This document shows positions 41,122 to 48,665 of a stretch of 64,000 nt of DNA, piece after piece (position 1 is the first letter of the stretch; each line of letters begins with the position of its first letter). The DNA is taken from contig NZ_LJCO01000008.1 in NCBI RefSeq assembly GCF_001399675.1, positions 358,141 to 422,140 of the forward strand. Direction: 5' to 3'. The position numbers and the translations under genes are program-made. The notes under the pieces were generated by a model. It was given only the letters and a program-made list of their open reading frames with translations, was not told the origin of the DNA and did not search any database. Source of the DNA: Paenalicyclobacillus ferrooxydans (lineage in GTDB: Bacteria; Bacillota; Bacilli; Alicyclobacillales; Alicyclobacillaceae).

Positions 41122-42120
41122 TCAACCAACGAGGAAGGTTCCTCGGGATTGATGTAGCAGACTGCGAATTGCGAGCCAGACAATCGTAAGTGTAACCAGA
41201 CCTAGCAGGAAGAGAGAAACGAAATTCATAAATTCGGTGTGCAAGTAAGCAGCATACTCCAAAGAACTGTTTGCAAGTGCAGCCATTGGGAAACTGACGG
41301 CCCACCAGGCGGGGCCAAATGTCAGGTCTTTACGGAAAAATACACGAAAGTACATGACACAGAACATGAATAAGCCAAAATAGAACAGCATTGATGCGAA
41401 TAAGTCAATGTGTTGATGGCGGATCCCGTCGACGTAGCCAAGGAATCCGACGGAAAATGGTGCAAAGAGAATCATCAACGAAGGAGTCAATTTCTTTGGG
41501 ATGGGTTCCTGATAAATCAGTCGTGCGAAAATAAGGATGAGCAACATCAAAGCGAGTACAGAACCGATGGCAAAGGATAAAAGATTCACTTGATGTACCC
41601 AGGGAAATGGGATATCGCCACTTGTGACAGGTACATCGAGCACCCCCACGCCGGGGATAATCCACGCTGGGGTGGCGTGTAATACATTTATTTTCTGACC
41701 GAGTAGGCGGGAAAACGATATGTACGCCATAGCAATGGTCAGGATGACACCGATGATCCAGATGACTTCACCCGTGGTGCTGTTGTACGGAAATACAACA
41801 GAGGACAGGAGTAACAAGGCAATTGTAAACGTCCCAAAGAAACTTCCGGAAATGGGGTGCAGAAATTCTTCGATCACATGCGCGTTATGTCGCATGACCT
41901 TCATGGCATAAACGATGGCCACTAGGATGAAGTCAAGGATAGCGATGACAGAGATAGCTTGAGAAATCCAAAATGGTGCGTGAAACTGCGTAAAAGCAAT
42001 TCGCCAACCCAGTGCAAGACCGGAAAGCCCCATCACAGAACCAAAAAGACTAATGGGGAAGAGCTTTAGTTGCCCATTTGCTTCGTTAGTGTTTAACTTG
42101 GCCTGCATTGGCTTACTCAA
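41122..42120 (-). CDS. TehA/SLAC1-like transporter (TDT family)
   Basis: Integral membrane protein of about 332 residues with some ten hydrophobic helices. FPISLFGSVMGLSGLALGW, HPISGSFFGTFTIALLLLS, TPAWIIPGVGVLDVP and GPAWWAVSFPMAALA are the pseudo-repeats of the tellurite-resistance/dicarboxylate transporter family. The likely start is the TTG at 42120, after AAAGGAG. It overlaps or abuts the TetR gene and forms its operon partner. The substrate (anion, tellurite or dicarboxylate) cannot be told. Confidence 0.85.
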   Translation of the reverse strand: MSKPMQAKLNTNEANGQLKLFPISLFGSVMGLSGLALGWRIAFTQFHAPFWISQAISVIAILDFILVAIVYAMKVMRHNAHVIEEFLHPISGSFFGTFTIALLLLSSVVFPYNSTTGEVIWIIGVILTIAMAYISFSRLLGQKINVLHATPAWIIPGVGVLDVPVTSGDIPFPWVHQVNLLSFAIGSVLALMLLILIFARLIYQEPIPKKLTPSLMILFAPFSVGFLGYVDGIRHQHIDLFASMLFYFGLFMFCVMYFRVFFRKDLTFGPAWWAVSFPMAALANSSLEYAAYLHTEFMNFVSLFLLGLVTLTIVWLAIRSLLHQSRGTFLVG

Positions 42121-42703
42121 TTGAATTCCACTCCTTTCTATCATCCGGGTTGGTTGGATTGAGGAGCCGCATGGCCGCCCGACCCGCTTGTTTCGCTGCT
42201 TCTTTGTTCCCCATCATAGCTCCAATAATGGCGCCATCCATTAGTATAAGAAGCTGTTCGGTGAGCTCATCCGAAACTTGCAACGCTTGCAGGGATACTT
42301 GCTCACTAAAATAAGACCGGATAAATGTTCTGTGTTCATACGCCACCGCAGCTCCGGGGTGTTCGGCATTCGCCAGTTCGACCACTGAGTTGATGAAAGG
42401 ACAGCCACGGAAATCGTTGATGTGAATCCATTCGTTGAGCGCATGGAAACACGCCAGGATACGATGATTCAAGGAACGATTGTAATTTTCGACCGCCTCA
42501 ACAAACCAGCCTTTCCACTGCTCGTGCGAACAGCGAAGGAATTCGACGATTAACTCATCCTTTGATCGGAAATGCTTGTAAAGGCTCATTTTGGCAACGG
42601 ACGACTCACTGACAATTCGGTCCACGCCGACATTTTGAATGCCTTCCTCATAAAACAGCCTCGACGCAGTGTCCAGGATACGCTGGCGGACTTCGCTGGC
42701 CAT
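42113..42703 (-). CDS. TetR/AcrR-family repressor
   Basis: Repressor of 196 residues. The helix-turn-helix is standard: RQRILDTASRLFYEEGIQNV, then GVDRIVSESSVAKMSLYKHF. ATG 42703 follows GAGGAG. Its own promoter, at 42727-42755, contains a 16-base palindrome in the spacer, so it is almost certainly self-regulated together with the TehA-like gene downstream. Confidence 0.92.
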   Translation of the reverse strand: MASEVRQRILDTASRLFYEEGIQNVGVDRIVSESSVAKMSLYKHFRSKDELIVEFLRCSHEQWKGWFVEAVENYNRSLNHRILACFHALNEWIHINDFRGCPFINSVVELANAEHPGAAVAYEHRTFIRSYFSEQVSLQALQVSDELTEQLLILMDGAIIGAMMGNKEAAKQAGRAAMRLLNPTNPDDRKEWNSIE

Positions 42704-42726
42704 AAGACAATCCACTCCTCACGCCT

Positions 42727-42755
42727 ATATTACAGACAGGTCTGTATACTGTCAA
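42727..42755 (-). promoter_or_regulatory. Leftward promoter of the tetR-tehA operon with TetR operator
   Basis: On the minus strand: TTGACA (42750-42755), 17-base spacer, TAATAT (42727-42732). The spacer contains the palindrome TACAGAC-AG-GTCTGTA at 42731-42746, a typical TetR-family operator. Confidence 0.9.
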
Positions 42756-42789
42756 CTCACAAGTTTCCGTTGACAGATGAAAGATTAGG

Positions 42790-43489
42790 TTACACCAGTC
42801 CTGATGGTGACTCGATATCCCGTAATGGTTGATACAGATAAGTCCATGCACCGGGAACGTTAGCTATGTCCGTACAATACACGGCTTGCAGATAGGAAGA
42901 AAGGGAGGCAACCGAACGGTGTATCAAAATTTCATGGATCTCGGAGGGAACTCTGGGAGTCAACGCATCTTCCCGTTCACCAAACTCACAAAGTTGCAAA
43001 AACATGCGTAGTGACTTTCGATACGAAGTCCGTTTTGGGTATCGAGGCATACTCCCGGCATCATATTTGGAAAGGAGAACTCGGTCGTAGTGATTGGTCA
43101 TGAGAGTACAAGCATCCAAGTTGTAGGACCGCAAATTGTTCACCTGGTTCTCTACGGGTGTACATTTGCAGCATTTGTTGGTAAAGCCGGAGTGTTGGCC
43201 ATAGAAACACATGCTCGTCAAGGAACGCTCGAAACTGGCCAACACTTGTGTCAGCATCCATGATGTCCGGTGAGATTTGCAGATGTGCGTTCAGAATCAC
43301 TTGATGATCATCAATTTCATGTATTTCTGTCCTCGGGCGACGCTCTCCATTGGGATTTGTTTGAATCACATCACTAGCATAGAGTGCACCTGAAGCGGCG
43401 ATTGAGGCCAAATTATCCACTCGTGTGAAGTGATACAACGATTTTCGTTTCGGTGTGTTTGTAATGCGCTGTACAATCCTCAGGTTCAT
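42790..43489 (-). pseudogene. Frameshifted DUF7002-like protein gene
   Basis: Starts at an ATG (43489) with GGAGG 6 bases upstream and reads NLRIVQRITNTPKRKSLYHF, then NLASIAASGALYASD, as in DUF7002/DarT-like proteins. At about 43130 the frame shifts (LQLG to LDACTLMTNHYDRVLLSKYD) and continues to 42790. Both halves have coding character, so the break is recent. Confidence 0.6.
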
Positions 43490-43508
43490 GTGGTCCTCCA
43501 AACTGGGC

Positions 43509-43955
43509 TCAGTCTCCAACTGACGCTTGTGAACTGTGAGTCATTATGTATGCCCGACCCTGCATGAGCAATACCGCTTGTCCTTGTTGGTTTGTCGATG
43601 TGAACTGAAGAGCAATCATCCCCCTGTCTAGGCGGGACGATCTCGTTGTTTCGCTGACTGTCACCACTGTGTCTAGTGTATCACCAGGTAAACGGGTGCG
43701 GGCCACTTGATATAGTCCATTTCCGTCCCTACAGCAATGTGGCTGAAACAATTGCTTAGTATGCAGGCTCCCCAAACAATGCTCACAGTGTGAAACCCAG
43801 ACGCAATGACGCCGCCAAACATCCCCTCTGAGGCCGACGTTGGGTCATGTGAATGCCGTGGGTCAAATTTCGGGGCAAACTCATCGACTGCTTCGTTCGT
43901 GAGGGTGACCGACTCGATATCGAATCGTTGACCTTCGGAAGTCCTCAAAGTACAT
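43509..43955 (-). pseudogene. Frameshifted MaoC-like dehydratase gene
   Basis: ATG at 43955 with CGAGGAGGG upstream gives MYFEDF, then the frame shifts near 43935 to QRFDIESVTLTNEAVDEFA and FDPRHSHDPTSA, and again near 43702 to RLPGDTLDTVVTVSETTR. The blocks match MaoC/hotdog hydratases in order. Two breaks make it a pseudogene. Confidence 0.7.
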
Positions 43956-44034
43956 AGAGCCCTCCTCGTAAATGAAAATCACGCTGGGCCAACTATATTT
44001 TGACCAGCATGGCATCCGCGCTTATACATAAATG

Positions 44035-44175
44035 TTATTTCTGGGCAAGTTGATAATCACCGGTAACCGCAACAGTGGCTATAGATAGTCGGTTCCAGCT
44101 ATTGATTATATTAATGGCCATCACCAATTGCAGTAACTGCTCTTCGTCGAAATAGTAAGCGTCAAAATAATCCAG
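44035..44175 (-). pseudogene. C-terminal remnant of a carboxymuconolactone decarboxylase (AhpD-like) gene
   Basis: About 47 codons: DYFDAYYFDEEQLLQLVMAI, NIINSWNRLSIATV, ending LAQK. The WNR motif is typical of the family's C terminus. The rest of the gene is absent. The flanking sequence (43956-44034 and 44176-44399) shows no other gene. Confidence 0.5.
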
Positions 44176-44399
44176 ACCCCTTTTCTACGTAGAGATTCCT
44201 GAGAGAATGTAGTCAAAATTTCAAGATGTCGTGATCATGTTGTACCCGTAGCCACGCGGATAATTTACGACATGGGATTTGAGTCAGTCTCTTACATGAC
44301 GTCGGCAGGTACCTAGAGGACTTGTGGGTTCGTCTGATTCGTCCGTCTACAAGTCCTCGCCTGTATGAGGGTTACCGCGTCATGTTTGATGGCACGTTG

Positions 44400-44597
44400 C
44401 TACCAGGGACGTCTGGGCCAGTACGATTGGTTCGAATACGGCTTGCGATTTTGGGGCGGCAATGGCACAATCGGCGGATCAAAAAGTCCCCTGCGTTTGG
44501 CCCCGCCATGTGCAAGCTTCCAAAGCTCACGGATTTTCTCGTCTTGAGCCACATTGAAAGCGAGTGAGCCGAGCTTAATAACCGTGTCCAATTTCAT
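44400..44597 (-). CDS. Small basic hypothetical protein
   Basis: Encodes 65 residues starting MKLDTVIKLGSLAFNVAQDE, with a Pro-rich basic tail (PPIVPLPPQNRK). GGAGGGGATTGGG precedes the ATG. Divergent from the gene at 44782. No family recognised. Confidence 0.5.
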   Translation of the reverse strand: MKLDTVIKLGSLAFNVAQDEKIRELWKLAHGGAKRRGLFDPPIVPLPPQNRKPYSNQSYWPRRPW

Positions 44598-44781
44598 CCC
44601 AATCCCCTCCTTGAAAATATCGACACTTACACTGTATGTCCTTTGTATCGATGGATGGGTGGGGCACATACCTGAAGATAAATATGGAATTTCCAACCGT
44701 TCACAATCCTTCAATAGCGTCCACGCATTTGTGAGCTATCCGAATATACTGTCGGTAGTCGAATGGATTGGAGTGAGTGTG

Positions 44782-45057
44782 ATGTCACAGGAAATTGGAC
44801 TTCTTGGCACGCAACCGAAGCAGGAGCAACCGGATGTACAACCGTGCATCTTGCCGCTCGTGGTGCTGTTTTCGATTGCTGCACAGGAAAACAGATCAGG
44901 CGCTGGGACAAGGCGTGTAGGCAGTGGGTATGACGCTGGACCTCAGGGTGTCCCGATGGCTAGACCTGGGAGCGGTCCGTGGGGGCCGAGGGCACGGAGG
45001 GTTGCACCGGGCGTCCCGATGCAAGGGATGAATGTCCGTCGTAGACGATTTTACTAA
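44782..45057 (+). CDS. Pro/Gly/Arg-rich small hypothetical protein
   Basis: Encodes 91 residues: a short hydrophobic segment (CILPLVVLFSIAAQE) and a tail of G, P and R (GPQGVPMARPGSGPW, then GVPMQGMNVRRRRF). GGAG lies 9 bases before the ATG. Composition is like spore-coat proteins. It is followed by a terminator. Confidence 0.55.
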   Translation: MSQEIGLLGTQPKQEQPDVQPCILPLVVLFSIAAQENRSGAGTRRVGSGYDAGPQGVPMARPGSGPWGPRARRVAPGVPMQGMNVRRRRFY

Positions 45058-45083
45058 TCACGAAGATCCATTGGCGGAATTTG

Positions 45084-45124
45084 AAACCCTTGACTAGGCA
45101 ACATTGCCGCTGTCAAGGGTTTTT
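45084..45124 (+). terminator. Rho-independent terminator
   Basis: AAACCCTTGAC (45084-45094) pairs with GTCAAGGGTTT (45112-45122), with extra T after the stem. Confidence 0.85.
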
Positions 45125-45156
45125 GCATCTAAACGAATAATAGATTAAGCATGGCG

Positions 45157-45798
45157 TTATTGACGAATCATTGGTGTTAATCCCTGGGCGATGGCTAAGT
45201 GCCCTTGATTATTCGGATGAACAGGGGGGCGTGGGCTAGTGAGAACGTCCTGAATCCTTCCTGTCCGATATCCTGCGATTAACTCAGCCTGTTTCCCCTC
45301 AAACCACACATGTGTCGGCGCGAGTTGAGTTTTCAAACGCCCGGCCACTCCTTCCGTGACGGTGTTTAGGCCACCAATTGCTTCTGTGACAATCGGAGTG
45401 TTTGGGAACGGGTTGTACTGCGTACACAAGATGATTGGTCGCCGACTGACTTTTCGAATAGCCAACACCAACGTGACGATGTCGCGACCATAACGCTCGA
45501 TGGAACGCTTAATCGTCTGCTTTGGGGCACCATGTAAAACCGCCAATCCGGCATCGACGAGATCATCTGCACCCACCCAAATGCTAATCGCGCTCGCCTG
45601 TTGAAGATACACTGGTGAGTTTTCTAAGACTGCCCATTCAAGCGAAGCACTGGTCCAACCTGGATGCGCGAGAACTTCTCCGATGGCACGAATCGATCGT
45701 GTCTGTAACATCGACACAATGAGGCTTGGATAAGCGTGAGCGGGGGATGTTGCCCCGACGCCGGCCGTGATTGAGTCTCCAAGTGCTGTATATAGCAT
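45157..45798 (-). CDS. SGNH/GDSL-type hydrolase
   Basis: Serine esterase or lipase-like enzyme of 213 residues. Block I LGDSITAG has the nucleophile serine; WVGADDLVD stands for block III; VHPNNQGHLAIA near the C terminus has the catalytic histidine. No signal peptide was seen. The best start is the ATG at 45798, after GGAGGAGGTG. Substrate unknown. Confidence 0.85.
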   Translation of the reverse strand: MLYTALGDSITAGVGATSPAHAYPSLIVSMLQTRSIRAIGEVLAHPGWTSASLEWAVLENSPVYLQQASAISIWVGADDLVDAGLAVLHGAPKQTIKRSIERYGRDIVTLVLAIRKVSRRPIILCTQYNPFPNTPIVTEAIGGLNTVTEGVAGRLKTQLAPTHVWFEGKQAELIAGYRTGRIQDVLTSPRPPVHPNNQGHLAIAQGLTPMIRQ

Positions 45799-46056
45799 GA
45801 GCAATTCACCTCCTCCACGTTACATTCACGCATCGAACTTCTCAATTACATCGAATGCGGCCGAAATCTTTCCTGAGACGGGTATGGGGCTAGGGGGATA
45901 CAGAGATGGGGCGAATGTCTGATGAGATTTGAGAGGGTCCCTTGCCCCAGCACGTCCGGTTTTGTTCGTACCAGTACCGTTATTAACGAGGATACATATT
46001 CTGTGCAGTCAATGTAAGCGTCGTGACCAACCGCAAATTCCGGAGGGGTGAAGGGC

Positions 46057-46242
46057 TTGTTGCACGAGCAATATTGGGGTGACAGTGGTGATGAATGGGC
46101 ATATGAGGACGCATTCAGGATGAAGAAAGACAAGGACGACCAAGAAGTATTGCGGACGCCTGTTACACGGTTGATTTCTAACCCAAAATTTGAATTGCCA
46201 CGACATGTGATTGTGTTATCCATTCCATATCCGCATTTTTGA
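46057..46242 (+). CDS. Small charged hypothetical protein
   Basis: About 61 residues from a TTG start 8 bases after CGGAGGGG (GTG at 46048 also possible). Acidic-basic middle (AYEDAFRMKKDKDDQEVLRT). No family recognised. Confidence 0.4.
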   Translation: MLHEQYWGDSGDEWAYEDAFRMKKDKDDQEVLRTPVTRLISNPKFELPRHVIVLSIPYPHF

Positions 46243-46352
46243 GGGCTAAGTGTAGTGTGGAATGGGTGACTATCATCAGCATGGACGAACTTTCGAAGCA
46301 TAGAATAATTGTTCGGAGGTAGATATCAATCGTTTTAGGCTAGGAGGGTTAT

Positions 46353-46389
46353 AACACGGACCTTTCGGGCTCACTGAAAGGTCCGTGTT
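46353..46389. terminator. 14-bp hairpin, terminator-like
   Basis: AACACGGACCTTTC (46353-46366) pairs with GAAAGGTCCGTGTT (46376-46389) over 9 bases. The surrounding 46243-46625 holds no convincing gene. Confidence 0.65.
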
Positions 46390-46625
46390 TGCCTCTTGGG
46401 ACGGGATTAAGGGGTGCCCGCCAATACAGCACTTTGCGGAGATTTTTATGCCCAACTTATTGGCAAGCTGTCGACAATGCCACCGTGATCAGCGGAATTG
46501 TTTCAAAGATCAAAGTGCCTTTGGCCGCTTATGGGTTGTTCAATTAGTTCTTTTGACGATTTGTCGAACATCTCTCACTGTTAGTGTGATTTCGATTGCC
46601 AATGAGCAGGGGAGCGAATAGGCCT

Positions 46626-46772
46626 TTGACCATTGTGTTTTTAATCGCTGTCAATATGGTGGGGATGCCATCTGTATCACGGCGGGACGAGCCTTCATTC
46701 CTCAGACTCCTCATGATGATCATCGATGTGATGAACAAACTGTATGGATACAAATCCTCGCTGCGGGATTAG
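46626..46772 (+). CDS. Possible tiny membrane-associated protein
   Basis: Encodes 48 residues from TTG: hydrophobic start (TIVFLIAVNMVG), then a basic turn and a second helix (FLRLLMMIIDVMNKLYG). It precedes the Gly-rich gene at 46803. Weak binding site. Confidence 0.3.
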   Translation: MTIVFLIAVNMVGMPSVSRRDEPSFLRLLMMIIDVMNKLYGYKSSLRD

Positions 46773-46802
46773 TAGGTGAATTGTGGATGAGAGGGGGTGT
46801 GC

Positions 46803-47174
46803 ATGTTGTGCACGAGGGCGGATTGTGAGCGCCATGTTGGGCAGTGGGTAAGTTTCCGAACCAAATACGGCTATCATGTCGGACTTGTCGAACGGGTCAC
46901 GAAGGATTCTGCCATCGTACTGTCGCCACGTCAACATATCCCGACGCATTTGGCCAGCGCAGATATAAGAGCCGACGACGTTGAAAGACTCGATTTGGCA
47001 CTTGCATGGGGCGGCTTTGGCCGCGGTGGATATCCGGGATCTGGTTTTGGTGGAGGTGCCCCTGGAGCTGGAGCGTATGGTGGTGGCTTTGGTGGTCGTG
47101 GAGGTTATGGCTGGGGCCGCTGGGCCGTATCATTTCTCATTATCTACGTCCTTTGGGGACTGTGGCTGTGGTAA
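46803..47174 (+). CDS. Gly-rich, C-terminally anchored protein with small beta-barrel head, copy 1
   Basis: Encodes 123 residues. Head: C-T-R-A-D-C, then GQWVSFRTKYGYHVGLVERV and SAIVLSPRQH, a pattern like a small SH3/Sm-type barrel. Middle: repeats of GGF, GYP, GGG and GAY. Tail: WAVSFLIIYVLWGLWLW, one membrane helix. Paralogous to 47673. The ATG at 46803 follows AGAGGGGG. It resembles spore-surface proteins of bacilli; function unknown. Confidence 0.7.
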   Translation: MLCTRADCERHVGQWVSFRTKYGYHVGLVERVTKDSAIVLSPRQHIPTHLASADIRADDVERLDLALAWGGFGRGGYPGSGFGGGAPGAGAYGGGFGGRGGYGWGRWAVSFLIIYVLWGLWLW

Positions 47175-47278
47175 AGACTTTCATATCGGAAACGTACCTG
47201 GGACGGGGCAAATACCGATACGGAGTTCCGGAGATGGACGTACGCTGAAAGCACGTTAAAAGGCGAGGGGGTGCAACA

Positions 47279-47383
47279 ATGGGGGCTTTTGGTGGATACA
47301 CCCAGTGGGCGGTCGTGTTCCTGATCATCTTTGTACTGTTCTTCTTGCTGGTTCCAGGCTACGGCGGCGGCGCTGGTTACTAA
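47279..47383 (+). CDS. Tiny YjcZ-like membrane protein
   Basis: Encodes 34 residues, MGAFGGYTQWAVVFLIIFVL, then FFLLVPGYGGGAGY. Nearly the same as the 14961 product. AGGCGAGGGG precedes the ATG. Confidence 0.8.
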   Translation: MGAFGGYTQWAVVFLIIFVLFFLLVPGYGGGAGY

Positions 47384-47429
47384 TCTGCGGTGAATATCAC
47401 TGACCCGTATAGAGAGGAGGCAAACTGCG

Positions 47430-47555
47430 ATGTACGATGGTGGCGCTTTTGGAGGATACACCCGCTGGGCAGTCGTGTTCCTTATCATCTTCGTTCTGTT
47501 CATCCTGCTTGTCCCGTATGCAACGACGACATGCACCACAACGCCAGTGTACTAG
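47430..47555 (+). CDS. Tiny YjcZ-like membrane protein with Thr-rich tail
   Basis: Encodes 41 residues: MYDGGAFGGYTRWAVVFLII, then FVLFILLVPYATTTCTTTPV. The usual Gly tail is replaced by a Thr/Cys tail. GAGAGGAGG precedes the ATG. Confidence 0.8.
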   Translation: MYDGGAFGGYTRWAVVFLIIFVLFILLVPYATTTCTTTPVY

Positions 47556-47672
47556 GAGAACTTGAAAACCGACTGCACCGCTTCAACTGCTACCTTGCAG
47601 AATGGAGGCAGTGTAGTCGGTTTTGGTCTGAATATGTAGGTAACCATTTTCGACAGAGAGGAGGGAAAGAGC

Positions 47673-48053
47673 GTGTGCAATCGAATGGACTGCGTGAGCA
47701 ATATGGGCAAATGGGTACAGTTTCAGACCCAGTGGGGCACCCATCGAGGCATCATTACCGATGTCAACAACCGGGCCGTGCTGGTTCGTGTTCCCCGCCA
47801 GTATGCACCTACTGGACTTGTCAGTCATTTTCAAGCAGTTGACAAAGACGACGAGGAAAAACTCGACCTCGCACTCGCACAGTGGGGCGGGTACGGTGGC
47901 GCTCCCGGTTGGGGGGGCGGATATGGACGCCCTGGCTACGGAGCATATGGTGGACGAGGTTGGGGACGCCCCGGCTACGGTGGCTGGTACGGCGGCTGGT
48001 GGTGGTGGTGGCTCGCATTTGCTTGGATTTGGTGGCTTGCATTCCTGTGGTGA
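47673..48053 (+). CDS. Gly-rich, C-terminally anchored protein with small beta-barrel head, copy 2
   Basis: Encodes 126 residues. Head: C-N-R-M-D-C, GKWVQFQTQWGTHRGIITDV, AVLVRVPRQYAPTG, aligned with copy 1. Middle: GYG, GRPGYG and GRGWGRPGY repeats. Tail: a very Trp-rich membrane segment (W5, then LAFAWIWWLAFLW). GTG start after AGGAGGG. Confidence 0.7.
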   Translation: MCNRMDCVSNMGKWVQFQTQWGTHRGIITDVNNRAVLVRVPRQYAPTGLVSHFQAVDKDDEEKLDLALAQWGGYGGAPGWGGGYGRPGYGAYGGRGWGRPGYGGWYGGWWWWWLAFAWIWWLAFLW

Positions 48054-48230
48054 ATCCATCGTGCAAAACGGTGATACGCTGTTTTAACACAAAGAGTCGA
48101 TTGGGGTGCGAGACTCACGTCTGGGGCGGATTCGCCCCATTCTCTTTGGGGGTTTAAGGTCCGCGAATGGTCTCTAACAGGGGCAAGCAGACAATCATAC
48201 CATGTCGTTATCTGGGGTGGGGGGCTGGAA

Positions 48231-48320
48231 ATGAAAATTTGGATGATTGTTTTTCTCATCATATACGTACTTCTGTCACTGCTAATTCCTATGTTCCATC
48301 GTCGCACTGTTCGGACGTAA
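48231..48320 (+). CDS. Tiny transmembrane protein, 29 residues
   Basis: MKIWMIVFLIIYVLLSLLIP followed by a basic tail (MFHRRTVRT). GGGGGGCTGG precedes the ATG. Its position and helix suggest membership in the same tiny-protein cluster. Confidence 0.55.
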   Translation: MKIWMIVFLIIYVLLSLLIPMFHRRTVRT

Positions 48321-48393
48321 CGGTTTCTTATATCCATCACGCATAGTCGCCAACGTCCAGGTGCAAAGGCGGGCAATTGAATTAGCGGTGATT

Positions 48394-48417
48394 GGCATGG
48401 AGGGGTATGTCCATGCC
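48394..48417 (+). terminator. Hairpin after the tiny-gene cluster
   Basis: GGCATGGA (48394-48401) pairs with TCCATGCC (48410-48417), followed by a pyrimidine-rich stretch. The rest of 48321-48665 contains no gene. Confidence 0.55.
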
Positions 48418-48665
48418 TCTTGCCATAAACTTGATAGACTATCGGGCAACTTAGAGTTCACGCCCTCACTACTTCTGCATGCGTATAACCACGAATGTGT
48501 TTTTCCCTCCTACCCTTAAGCCCCATTTCCGTTGCGTGGTTTACAACGATGCTGCCACGATGGGTCCATAAAATTGGATGTCGGGCAAACGCCGACAAGT
48601 TGCCCCTTTGTCCCAGAATACACTTTTGCATGCTATAAGCATCTTCTGACGTGAGGGGGAGGGGC

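Noticed and set aside
44554..44781. Upstream extension of the 44782 gene
   Set aside because: It overlaps the divergent gene start at 44597 and lacks coding character; the ATG at 44782 has a binding site.
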